A DNA stretch of 32,091 nucleotides from Chloroflexota bacterium (GTDB lineage Bacteria > Chloroflexota > Anaerolineae > Promineifilales > Promineifilaceae), in assembly GCA_003696605.1 (NCBI GenBank), contig RFGV01000163.1:1-32091 (forward strand). The letters are read 5' to 3'. Shown one piece after another: positions 17,595 through 26,015 of this stretch (the stretch's first letter is position 1; each line of letters starts with the position of its first letter). Below the pieces are notes generated by a model. The model made no database searches, was not told where the DNA came from, and saw only the letters and a program-made list of their open reading frames with translations. Position numbers and translations under genes: made by a program.

Positions 17595-19217
17595 ATGAAT
17601 ACAACCCGGCAGGTAGAGTGGTACGAAAAACATGAACCGGTTGCCATAGCAGGGCAAGAATCATTGTATGTGCAACTGATTGAGGCGCTGGTATCAGAAC
17701 GGCCGTTAACCGGCAAAAAATACCGTCAAATTATGCGCCAGTTTGCCCGGCAAGGCCTCCCCTGGCTTTCCAAAGATCAGGTGCTACACGTGTACCACAC
17801 CCTCTGCCAAACCGGCTGGCTCACCTTTAACCCCGACATCCCCACCCACCTGCAAATGAAACCTACCCGCACCCAATCAGGCGTTACCGTCGTCACCGTA
17901 CTCACCAAACCATATCCCTGCCCCGGTAAATGCATCTTCTGCCCCACTGATATACGCATGCCCAAAAGCTACCTCCACGACGAACCAGGTGCCCAACGCG
18001 CAGAACGACACCAGTTCGACCCCTACGCCCAAACCGCAGCCCGCATCCATGCCCTGGAGCGCATTGGCCATCCTGCCGAAAAAATCGAACTCCTCATTTT
18101 GGGGGGCACATGGTCAAGTTATCGGCGTGACTACCAGGAATGGTTCGTCAAGCGGTGTCTGGACGCCATGAACGGCACAGATTCGGCAACCCTGGCCGAA
18201 GCCCAGGCACAAAATGCCACCGGCAAACGACGCAATGTTGGCCTGGTAATCGAAACACGGCCTGACCACATTGACGCAGAAGAACTACGCTGGCTACGCT
18301 ATCTGGGTGTAACCAAAGTGCAAATTGGTATCCAGAGTATGGATGATCACATTTTGGCAATCAACAAGCGTGGGCACAATGTGGCATCTGTACGAAGAGC
18401 CATGCGCTTGTTACGATTGGCCGGATTCAAAATTCATGCCCACTGGATGCCTAACTTGCTGGGTGCCACGCCAGAAAGTGATATTGCCGATTTTGCCCGT
18501 CTTTGGGAAGACCCGGCTATTCGTCCGGATGAGTTAAAGATTTATCCCTGTATGCTCCTGGAAAATGCTGAATTGTATGCTTACTGGCAACGGGGAGAAT
18601 ATCGGCCGTACACCGAAGAGGAAGTGTTGGATGTACTGGTTGCCTGCAAGGCACAAGTGCCGCCATATGTGCGCCTAAACCGTATTATCCGGGATATTCC
18701 AACCAATAACGTTGTGCAAGGCATCAAAAAAGCCAATTTGCGTCAGGTCGCTCAACAACGAATGAAAGCTCAGGGATTGACCTGCCAATGTATTCGTTGC
18801 CGGGAAATACGGCGCCAGCAGGTTCAGCGTGAGGATTTGGCTTTGCGGGTTTTCACGTATGAAACAGACGCAACAACGGAACATTTTCTGAGTTTTGAAA
18901 CGGCCGAATCTCGCCTGGCCGGTTTTCTGCGCCTCTCCTTCCCCCACCCCGACCAGCCACACCCGCTACCTGAACTCACCGGCCACGCTATGATCCGCGA
19001 GGTTCACATCTACGGCCCTGCGCTGCCTCTGGGCGAAGACAGCCAGGGTGAAGCTCAACACATGGGGCTGGGCAGTGAACTCATTGCCAAAGCCAAAGAA
19101 ATGGCCCGCGCTGCCGGCTACCAACGGCTGGCCGTGATCAGCGCCATTGGCACGCGCCAGTATTACGCCCGTCATGGATTTCAGATGGATGGTCTATACA
19201 TGACCGTCGATCTTTAA
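17595..19217 (+). CDS. Elp3-type radical SAM / GNAT tRNA uridine-34 modification enzyme
   Basis: 540 residues, full length for Elp3. It carries out the first step of cm5U-type modification at the wobble uridine of tRNAs, joining acetyl-CoA and radical SAM chemistry. The cluster motif is CPGKCIFC (Cys 109, 113, 116), followed by LILGGTWSSY and IETRPDHID of the SAM barrel. A Cys-rich linker CQCIRCREI lies near residue 396, and the C-terminal GNAT domain shows MGLGSELIAKAKEMA and YYARHGF. No Elp1 or Elp2 is near, as usual for bacterial and archaeal Elp3. The start ATG has only a weak ribosome binding site, so translation may depend on the upstream LLM gene. Confidence 0.93.
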   Translation: MNTTRQVEWYEKHEPVAIAGQESLYVQLIEALVSERPLTGKKYRQIMRQFARQGLPWLSKDQVLHVYHTLCQTGWLTFNPDIPTHLQMKPTRTQSGVTVVTVLTKPYPCPGKCIFCPTDIRMPKSYLHDEPGAQRAERHQFDPYAQTAARIHALERIGHPAEKIELLILGGTWSSYRRDYQEWFVKRCLDAMNGTDSATLAEAQAQNATGKRRNVGLVIETRPDHIDAEELRWLRYLGVTKVQIGIQSMDDHILAINKRGHNVASVRRAMRLLRLAGFKIHAHWMPNLLGATPESDIADFARLWEDPAIRPDELKIYPCMLLENAELYAYWQRGEYRPYTEEEVLDVLVACKAQVPPYVRLNRIIRDIPTNNVVQGIKKANLRQVAQQRMKAQGLTCQCIRCREIRRQQVQREDLALRVFTYETDATTEHFLSFETAESRLAGFLRLSFPHPDQPHPLPELTGHAMIREVHIYGPALPLGEDSQGEAQHMGLGSELIAKAKEMARAAGYQRLAVISAIGTRQYYARHGFQMDGLYMTVDL

Positions 19218-19232
19218 CCAATCAGATATACC

Positions 19233-20501
19233 ATGTCAGCAGATGACACCACAATTGCCATCTTACACCAAACACTCATCGATCAGCTCATCCAAAGCCA
19301 AAACCTGACCTCGCCACGAATCGAGGCTGCGTTTCGCGCGATTCCTCGGCATATTTTTCTGCCTAATATCCCACTGGAAACAGCCTACTCCGATCAGGCC
19401 ATTCCCACCAAATATGAAAATGGACGTGCCATCAGCTCATCAACTCAGCCTTCTATGATGGCCATTATGCTGGAACAATTAGATTTGCAAGAAGGACACC
19501 GTGTACTGGAAATTGGTGCAGGCACAGGCTATAACGCGGCCATAATGGCCTGGCTGGTTGGTTCTTCCGGCCAGGTAACCACTGTTGATCTGGATGCAGA
19601 CACGGCCGAAACGGCTCGTACCAACCTGACCAATGCGGGATTTCCACAAGTAAAGGTGGTACAAGCAGACGGGATGTTAGGCTATGCCCCCAATGCACCT
19701 TATGATCGTATTATTCTTACTGTAGGTGGCTGGGACATTCCTGAATGCTGGCTAGAGCAACTGGCACCAAACGGCCGTATTGTCTTACCGCTGTCATTCA
19801 ATGGCCCCCAACTCTCCATTGCCTTCGACAAACACCCAACTCACCTGGAAAGCGTTTCCGTACGTCCCTGTGGCTTTATGCGCATTCGCGGCCCCATGGC
19901 CGAACCCTCTCGCCAATGGGCTCTTGGCCCCACGCCCGGTCTTACCCTCGATTTCACCTCTGGACCTGATACCCCAGCCAACATTTCAGCCGAAACAATT
20001 TATCAATGGCTTACCGGCCCAACCCGGCAACATTCAACCGACATTCGTGCCACACCCTCACAAATATGGCGCAACCTCATTCTGTGGCTGGCATTGCACG
20101 AACCTGCATTTTGTTACCTTTCGGCCGCAGGCGAAATGTTTGACAGCAACCTGGTTCCTCTTTTGTTGCACTATGAGAGCCGTGAACAACGCTGGAAGAT
20201 GACTGTGGGGCTGCTCGGAGAAGATGGCCTTGCTGTTCTGGGGCGCACTCTCCCCAGCCGTAAGCGCCAAAGTAAAAAAGAGACACCCTTTTTACTTGCC
20301 GTGCACAGTTTTGGCCCGAATACTGAACTGGCACAGCGGTTGACAAATCATGTCCGTGCCTGGCATCTTTCTGGCCGCCCGGATGCCAGAGCCTTGCGGG
20401 TGTTGGCTTATCCGGCCACAGCCACGATTTACACGATGCCGGGTCAATGGGTTTTGCGAAAGAAGTGGCAACAGTTTGTCATTGAGTGGGTAAATGGGTA
20501 A
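19233..20501 (+). CDS. PCMT-like methyltransferase with a long C-terminal extension
   Basis: 422 residues. Residues 1-200 match protein-L-isoaspartate O-methyltransferase: IEAAFRAIPRHIFLP, AYSDQAIPT, SSSTQPSMMAIMLEQL and the SAM motif VLEIGAGTGYNAA (residues 91-103), then TVDLDADTAETA and LAPNGRIVLPL. A usual PCMT ends near residue 210. Here another 200 residues follow with no motif I recognise (for example QIWRNLILWLALHEPAFCYL). The enzyme may repair isoaspartyl residues or may methylate another peptide, as extended PCMT relatives do. It follows Elp3 by 15 bases and overlaps the next gene by 8 bases, so the three are coupled. Confidence 0.82.
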   Translation: MSADDTTIAILHQTLIDQLIQSQNLTSPRIEAAFRAIPRHIFLPNIPLETAYSDQAIPTKYENGRAISSSTQPSMMAIMLEQLDLQEGHRVLEIGAGTGYNAAIMAWLVGSSGQVTTVDLDADTAETARTNLTNAGFPQVKVVQADGMLGYAPNAPYDRIILTVGGWDIPECWLEQLAPNGRIVLPLSFNGPQLSIAFDKHPTHLESVSVRPCGFMRIRGPMAEPSRQWALGPTPGLTLDFTSGPDTPANISAETIYQWLTGPTRQHSTDIRATPSQIWRNLILWLALHEPAFCYLSAAGEMFDSNLVPLLLHYESREQRWKMTVGLLGEDGLAVLGRTLPSRKRQSKKETPFLLAVHSFGPNTELAQRLTNHVRAWHLSGRPDARALRVLAYPATATIYTMPGQWVLRKKWQQFVIEWVNG

Positions 20502-22428
20502 TCGGCTAGATTGGGAGTTTGGGGAAGAAGCAGATACCGTTTCGCCAACAACGACAACCGCCACGGAACTGGAACGAAGTGCCATTTGGTTCTGGCTGGT
20601 TGTCATTATTTTTGGGGGTGTTTTGGGGCTGGTATGGCAGGTAGGACAATCTCGAATTCGACAGGCGAATGAAGATTTGCGCCAACAGGTGCAGCGGGTG
20701 CTTGATTTGGAAACGGCCGCTTTTCGGCAAGGTGATGGTGACCTGCTATTTACCCTGCTTACCAATGATCCGGCCTGGCAAGCAGCCCAGTTACGCCCGG
20801 AAAATCTGGCTTTCTGGCAAGGTAATCCTGTGGTGACTCGGGCTGATGCCCATGATACAGCCGTTTGGGCAAACATCACCTGGCAAAGTAACGGGCAAAC
20901 CTGGCAACGACTGGCATTTTTTACCTGGCAAGACAACAATCAGCTTCGTCACGCCGCTACTGACCCGGCTTATTGGGGGCGAAAGCTGGCAACTGAACAT
21001 ACCTGGGGGATATTGGCCTACGCTGAAGTGGACCAGGTATGGGCGGATGAAATAGGCTTTTTTGTAGATGATCTGGTGGCGGAGTTGTGTGCGCGTGGAT
21101 GCCTGGCCGAACAGTTGCCGCTGGAAATTCGGCTGACAGATGGGTATGGGGAAACGGCCGTTCCCCACGAAATCACCCTCCCTTCTCCACGTCTGGTTGC
21201 CCTTACTGCTGATGGCCAACCAGCCCCCATTTTTTGGGAATTGCTCACTCAGGCCGTTACCGACCACCTGACAACGGCCGTTCTGCGGTTTGGTGTGCCT
21301 CGCCACCAACCCATCCTCGACTACGAAACCGCAGCCCATACCTTCATGGCCTCCCACCCCAATATCCAAATCGAAATAATCTGGCTAGACGAATTCCCCG
21401 ACACAACCTTGCTGACCACATTAGATGGCGTCGCCCTCACCCCTCCGGCCGATCTCATCGCCGCTGGCCTTGTCGCCGATCTGACTCCCCTGGCTCAAAC
21501 CGACCGCACTTTTGACAGCAACGACTTTTATGAACAAATTTGGGCCGGCGCACACTGGCAAAATCGTTTGTGGATGATGCCTCAGGCGGGGCAAATGCGG
21601 CTGTTATTTTACGAAAAAGAGGCTTATGAGCAGGCCGGGCTTACTCCCCCCTCTCTGCGTTGGACGTGGACGGAGATGGCAGAAGACCTGTTACATCTGA
21701 CGGCCGTTCCCACACCTGATGAGCGCTGGGGATTTATTGATGTAGGGATCGACAGCTTGTTGGCTTATGCTTACGGACAGGCAGCCAGTTGCACCAATCA
21801 GATTGCCTTCCCCTGCTCTCTGCGGCAAAATCCGGCAGCAATCGCAGCCGCGTTGACCTGGTACAAGGAAATGACGGCCGTACCAGGTCTGATGCCTGAC
21901 CTGGCTGCCACGCCATCCCATCTGCGCGAAGCTGTCATGGTAAACTGGCTAACGGCTGCACGACATGCAGCTATTTGGGTAGATGATCCGATTGGATATG
22001 AGCATCGGCTATTGATTCGGCCATTAGGCGTGACACCATTTCCCGGCTCAGATCGGTTTGATGGCATCACACCATTGTGGGTACACGGCAGCTTTATGAC
22101 ACGAACAACCAAACGGCCGTTTGCCACATGGCAATGGCTCAAATTCCTCAGCACCATCCCCCCCACCCCCCGTTTGCGCCTCATTCCAGCCCGCCCTTCT
22201 ATTGCTGACCAGACACATTACTGGCACCGACTTCCCCGCCCTCTGAGCGAAGCCATGCGCACTGCCTTCCCCTTCACCCGCCCTGTGCCGCTAGATGAGC
22301 AAACGATATTTAATCGGGTGATGCTGGATAAGATCATCAGTGGCGCCCAGTCACCAGAAGAGGCCGCCCAAAGCATTGCTCCCATTCACTGGTTTAATTG
22401 GGCTGTTACTCAATCTCGCGCAAAATAG
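20494..22428 (+). CDS. Membrane-tethered protein with an extracellular solute-binding (SBP family 1-like) domain
   Basis: 644 residues. A polar N-terminus of about 30 residues is followed by one transmembrane segment (AIWFWLVVIIFGGVLGLVW, about 30-48) and a short coiled region (IRQANEDLRQQVQRVLDLE). Residues 65-235 look like a separate alpha+beta domain that I cannot name. From about residue 255 the sequence follows sugar-type ABC solute-binding proteins: FMASHPNIQIEIIWL, WMMPQAGQMRLLFYEKEAYEQAGL, then TWTEMAEDL. There is no lipobox and no transporter permease or ATPase in the window. The ATG overlaps the methyltransferase stop (ATGGGTAA). Five ACGGCCGT copies fall in this gene. It may sense rather than transport a ligand; the role is unknown. 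Confidence 0.75.
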   Translation: MGNRLDWEFGEEADTVSPTTTTATELERSAIWFWLVVIIFGGVLGLVWQVGQSRIRQANEDLRQQVQRVLDLETAAFRQGDGDLLFTLLTNDPAWQAAQLRPENLAFWQGNPVVTRADAHDTAVWANITWQSNGQTWQRLAFFTWQDNNQLRHAATDPAYWGRKLATEHTWGILAYAEVDQVWADEIGFFVDDLVAELCARGCLAEQLPLEIRLTDGYGETAVPHEITLPSPRLVALTADGQPAPIFWELLTQAVTDHLTTAVLRFGVPRHQPILDYETAAHTFMASHPNIQIEIIWLDEFPDTTLLTTLDGVALTPPADLIAAGLVADLTPLAQTDRTFDSNDFYEQIWAGAHWQNRLWMMPQAGQMRLLFYEKEAYEQAGLTPPSLRWTWTEMAEDLLHLTAVPTPDERWGFIDVGIDSLLAYAYGQAASCTNQIAFPCSLRQNPAAIAAALTWYKEMTAVPGLMPDLAATPSHLREAVMVNWLTAARHAAIWVDDPIGYEHRLLIRPLGVTPFPGSDRFDGITPLWVHGSFMTRTTKRPFATWQWLKFLSTIPPTPRLRLIPARPSIADQTHYWHRLPRPLSEAMRTAFPFTRPVPLDEQTIFNRVMLDKIISGAQSPEEAAQSIAPIHWFNWAVTQSRAK

Positions 22429-22804
22429 CCAGCAGGCGTGTCGCTTCCTCGCGATAATCAGCATCAGGAAGTTGAAGGTATGCTTCCAGGTCAGCCCGGG
22501 CAGCTGCAAAACGGCCGTTGTTTTGTGCCACCAACGCCCGATTAAACAAAGCTGGTGCGTAAGCCGGGTCTGCCTCTAGCAACGCATCTAAATCTGCCAA
22601 TGCCTCCTCCCAATGCCCCAATTCTCGCCAGAGCAAGATAGCCCGTTCTAGCCGGGCACGCCGAAAGCCAGGATCGATACGCAAAGCACGGGAAAAATAA
22701 CGGACAGCAGCCTCATGCTCTGCTCGCATGTGGTTTTGGTTGCCAAAGTAGCGGTGTAATCCACCCCAGGTATAAACCAGCCACGCCAAAAGAAACCGTA
22801 ACAT
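22406..22804 (-). CDS. Small TPR-repeat protein with N-terminal membrane segment
   Basis: 132 residues. A hydrophobic N-terminus (LRFLLAWLVYTWGGL) is followed by about three tetratricopeptide repeats: AAVRYFSRALRIDPGFRRA, EEALADLDALLEADPAYAPA and AARADLEAYLQLPDADY. Such proteins bind partners, and no partner is evident. GAGGGGATA precedes the ATG. Its last 23 bases overlap the 3' end of the convergent solute-binding gene, so the two transcripts share sequence there. It lies downstream of trxB on the same strand but is separated from it by a terminator. Confidence 0.8.
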   Translation of the reverse strand: MLRFLLAWLVYTWGGLHRYFGNQNHMRAEHEAAVRYFSRALRIDPGFRRARLERAILLWRELGHWEEALADLDALLEADPAYAPALFNRALVAQNNGRFAAARADLEAYLQLPDADYREEATRLLAILREIE

Positions 22805-22827
22805 TATCCCCTCTGTATAAATTTGCG

Positions 22828-22863
22828 TAAAAAAAGAGGGAGAAGCCTTGCCGGCCTCTCCCC
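22828..22863 (-). terminator. Terminator of trxB
   Basis: On the minus strand GGGAGAGGCC pairs with GGCTTCTCCC (22838-22862, one G-U pair), followed by CTC and a run of seven T (complement of the A run at about 22829-22835). Confidence 0.82.
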
Positions 22864-22891
22864 AAATTATTTACTTCAAATGCAAAGCTGC

Positions 22892-23824
22892 TTATTCGCG
22901 CTCACTGAGCCACCTTTCGGCCTGCAGCGCTGCCGCACACCCTTGTCCAACAGAAGTGGCGATCTGACGGTACACTGCATCCTGAATTTCACCAGCAGCA
23001 AAAACGCCCTCCACACTGGTTCGCATCATTTCATCGGTGATGACGTACCCGTGTTCGTCCAATTCCACCTGACCTTCAAGGAATTTACTGTTGGGGTAAT
23101 GCCCAATGAAGATGAAAACGCCGTCAGTAGGAAGAACGGCCGTTTCCTCCGACTTGACATTACGCACCTTCACCGCCTGCACAGTCCCATTCCCCACAAT
23201 TTCCTCAACCACAGTATCCCAAATAAACGAGATCTTTTCATTAGCAAACGCTCGTTTTTGCAACGTTGCCCCAGCGCGAAGCTGATCCCGCCGATGAATG
23301 ACACGTACACTATTGGCAAATCGGGTCAGGAAGATCGCTTCTTCCATCGCACTGTCACCGCCACCAACGACAACAATATCCTTTCCGCGAAAGAAAAAAC
23401 CGTCACAAGTGCCACAATAGCTCACACCACGACCGATAAACGCCTCTTCGCCTGGCACACCCAAACGACGGGGAGAGGCGCCAGCCGTTACAATCACGGC
23501 ATCAGCCAGATATTCTTTGCCATAAGTTTTGATGTAAAAGGGCGAGCCTTTGGTGAAATCAACTTCGACCACTTCATCAAAAACAATGCGTGCTCCAAAA
23601 TGTTCCGCCTGTTTTTGCATCACTTCCACCAACTCCGGGCCGGTTGGTGTGTGATCATCAAAGAAAAAGCCGGGGTAATTTTCCACTTCGGCCGTCAGAG
23701 AAATCTGGCCGCCTAATTGATTGCCAGCAATAACGACCGGGTTTAATTGCCCGCGCGCTGTGTACAGGGCAGCAGTTAATCCGGCCGGACCTGAACCTAT
23801 AATGACAACACGTTCTTTTTCCAT
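22892..23824 (-). CDS. trxB: Thioredoxin reductase
   Basis: 310 residues, the usual length of the low-molecular-weight enzyme. It reduces thioredoxin with NADPH through FAD and a redox disulfide. FAD motif [12 protein letters not shown] (residues 10-21); redox pair Cys 137 and Cys 140 in [10 protein letters not shown] (CGTC where many have CATC); NADPH motif [14 protein letters not shown]-terminal [14 protein letters not shown] (commonly GD in this position, here GE). AGAGGAG lies seven bases before the ATG. It is the penultimate gene of the long minus-strand run and ends at its own terminator. No trxA is in the window. Confidence 0.95.
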   Translation of the reverse strand: MEKERVVIIGSGPAGLTAALYTARGQLNPVVIAGNQLGGQISLTAEVENYPGFFFDDHTPTGPELVEVMQKQAEHFGARIVFDEVVEVDFTKGSPFYIKTYGKEYLADAVIVTAGASPRRLGVPGEEAFIGRGVSYCGTCDGFFFRGKDIVVVGGGDSAMEEAIFLTRFANSVRVIHRRDQLRAGATLQKRAFANEKISFIWDTVVEEIVGNGTVQAVKVRNVKSEETAVLPTDGVFIFIGHYPNSKFLEGQVELDEHGYVITDEMMRTSVEGVFAAGEIQDAVYRQIATSVGQGCAAALQAERWLSERE

Positions 23825-23923
23825 TTGCGCTCCTCTACGAGTTCTTGTTCTCGGTTGTTTTTAGTTTGTTGGACTGGCAAATAAGCGCAGTCCTTGCTTT
23901 AGACGTGGGAAGTGCTTGTTTTC

Positions 23924-25180
23924 TTACGTCTCCGTAGGGGCTGGTGTAAGTGGTAGATGGACGGTAAAGGTAGTTCCCTGTCCTACTGTGCTGGTGACGG
24001 TAATACGGCCGTTATGCTCTTCTGCAATCTTGTTGGCAATGGCCAGCCCCAAGCCACTTCCTTCAGACACCTTTTCACTCCCCGGCACACGATAAAATCG
24101 TTCAAAAAGATGTTCCACATCTTCTGGCGCAATACCAGGACCCGTATCGGCCACGTGTAACCGCAATTGGCGGGCATCGGTGTCTATTTCGGCCGTGATG
24201 GTAATACGGCCGTTTTCCACATTATACTTAATCGCATTACTCACCAGATTCAGCAACACTTGCTTCAACCTGTCTGCATCACCCACCAACAACAACGACG
24301 AATCCACATCAGGCAATTCAGGTGACAACACCATTTCTATTTGAATACCCCGCTTTTCTGCTTGTGAGCGAGAGAGGGTCACCACCTCTTGTACCAGCGC
24401 GGCCACAGCCACAGGCTGACGCGCTAACCGCACTCGCCCCGATTCCAGGCGAGCAAAATCCAAAAAGTCTCGCGTCATCTTAGCCAAACGCTCTGCCTCT
24501 CGGCGAATCATTTGCACCACCTGGTCATGTTGCGCCTTAGGCAATTCTGGCCGACTCAATAACTCGCTGGCGGCAGTAATAGCCATCAATGGTGTTTTTA
24601 ACTCGTGCATAATCTCGGCCAGCAAATCAAACTGGTGAAACAAGTGTGCATTCATGATTGCCACGGCCGATTGGGAAGCCAATGCTTCCATCAAGGCCAC
24701 ATCTTGGGGAGTGTAGAGGCCATCACCCCGCTTGTTGATTACTTCTAATGCCCCAATGACTTTATCCTTGGTAATGAGGGGCACAGCCAACATGGAGCGA
24801 GTTTGGAAAGAAAGGTCCTTATCCACATTGGCATAAAAGCGTTCGTCCGATTGCACATCCTGGAGAATAAGAGAACGGCCGTTGCGCACTACCCACCCGG
24901 CAATACTACCATCCAGCGGCACCACAATATCCTCTGGCACCTCCCCGCCTTTCGAAGCCGCAAACCGCAACTGCCCCGTCTTCTCATCCAACAACAAAAT
25001 AGACGACACCTCCGTATCAGTCAGTTCCGTTGCCACATCCATTACCAGCAACAACAACTCATTCAAATGTAACGTCGAACTCAGCTTGGTACTAATTTCC
25101 AGCAACCGTTTCAGCTTCTCCGGGCTAATCGTGCCCAAATCCGCTGCGGTCACACCCGATTCGTGAATCACATCAGACAT
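23924..25180 (-). CDS. GAF-domain sensor histidine kinase
   Basis: 418 residues from ATG 25180. A TTG at 25198 would add six residues, and neither has a clear ribosome binding site. There is no transmembrane segment, so it is a soluble sensor. A GAF domain spans about residues 30-175 (VPLDGSIAGWVVRNG, RSMLAVPLITKDKVIGALEVIN). The phosphoacceptor His is near 192 in MHELKTPL. The ATPase domain has the N box NLVSNAIKYN, G1 DTGPGIAP, F box FERFYR and G2 GSGLGLAI. It follows the sirtuin gene by about 30 bases and a response regulator lies two genes upstream, so these probably form one signalling operon. The ligand of the GAF domain is unknown. Confidence 0.93.
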   Translation of the reverse strand: MSDVIHESGVTAADLGTISPEKLKRLLEISTKLSSTLHLNELLLLVMDVATELTDTEVSSILLLDEKTGQLRFAASKGGEVPEDIVVPLDGSIAGWVVRNGRSLILQDVQSDERFYANVDKDLSFQTRSMLAVPLITKDKVIGALEVINKRGDGLYTPQDVALMEALASQSAVAIMNAHLFHQFDLLAEIMHELKTPLMAITAASELLSRPELPKAQHDQVVQMIRREAERLAKMTRDFLDFARLESGRVRLARQPVAVAALVQEVVTLSRSQAEKRGIQIEMVLSPELPDVDSSLLLVGDADRLKQVLLNLVSNAIKYNVENGRITITAEIDTDARQLRLHVADTGPGIAPEDVEHLFERFYRVPGSEKVSEGSGLGLAIANKIAEEHNGRITVTSTVGQGTTFTVHLPLTPAPTET

Positions 25181-25211
25181 ACGTTTGCTCAACTTCAATC
25201 ACCAGTTAATC

Positions 25212-25991
25212 TCATGTACGAGGCAAAAATGGCTCTGCCAGGCGAGGCAACATTTCCGCCACATCTCCCCGAATAACAACATCGGCCAAATAATCCAAAT
25301 GCGTCTCACTCAAATTGACAATTATCAAACTTGCTCCCCCTTGCTTGGCCTTCCAGGGTAAATCCCCCGCCGGCGACACTTCCAACGACGATCCGGCAAC
25401 GAGCATCAAATCACAAGCCCGCACATGCTGTTCCGCTCGCATCAATTCTTCCATAGGCAACAACTCACCAAAAAGCACGACATCCGGCTTAAGCAATCCA
25501 CCACATGAGGGGCAGCGTGGCACTTGTGCCTGCTCCATCACAACCGGCAAGAATCTCTCTGCCTCAAACTGCGCCATACACTGCAAACAACTCATCAACC
25601 GTAAATGCCCATGCAACTCACAAATGTTCCGCGAGCCAGCTTTAGCGTGCAACATGTCAATATTTTGTGTAATCACTGCCCTCAATGGACCATATTGCTC
25701 CAGGTGAGCCAACGCTATGTGTGCTGGATTGGGATGTGCGTCTAAAATCTGGCGCAAAAGCGGCCGAATCCAGTTGTAAAATCGTTCCGGAAACTGCTTA
25801 AACGCCATAATTGTTGCCACTTCCATCGGATCAACTTGCTCCCACAAGCCATAACGGGAACTGCGAAAATCCGGAATCCCAGATGGTGTACTGATACCGG
25901 CTCCAGTGAGGGCAACAGCATAACGTGAACGATTTAGCAAGCGGATGGCCTTGTCAATACTTAGATCTAATTGATTCACACGTTTCTCCAA
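25212..25991 (-). CDS. Sir2-family NAD-dependent protein deacylase
   Basis: 259 residues. It removes acyl groups from lysines while consuming NAD. NAD-binding GAGISTPSGIPDFRS (residues 31-45), TQNIDMLH, catalytic His in ICELHGH, and a zinc ribbon of CLQC and CPSC. GSSLEVSPAGDLPW is in the C-terminal Rossmann part. All catalytic and zinc residues are present, so it should be active. It is a stand-alone canonical sirtuin, not one of the SIR2 fusions of phage defence. It sits 24 bases after the response regulator-CpaE gene and just before the histidine kinase, an unusual place for a sirtuin. Confidence 0.94.
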   Translation of the reverse strand: MEKRVNQLDLSIDKAIRLLNRSRYAVALTGAGISTPSGIPDFRSSRYGLWEQVDPMEVATIMAFKQFPERFYNWIRPLLRQILDAHPNPAHIALAHLEQYGPLRAVITQNIDMLHAKAGSRNICELHGHLRLMSCLQCMAQFEAERFLPVVMEQAQVPRCPSCGGLLKPDVVLFGELLPMEELMRAEQHVRACDLMLVAGSSLEVSPAGDLPWKAKQGGASLIIVNLSETHLDYLADVVIRGDVAEMLPRLAEPFLPRT

Positions 25992-26015
25992 AATAATGTG
26001 ATTTGATTGCTTCCG

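Noticed and set aside
22823-23716. 297-codon open frame on the plus strand
   Set aside because: It is antisense to trxB, whose FAD, CGTC and NADPH motifs are intact; the plus-strand translation shows no recognisable domain.
25212-25991. SIR2-based phage defence gene
   Set aside because: It is a single-domain sirtuin with complete zinc ribbon and catalytic motifs in a signalling operon, with no defence partner genes.
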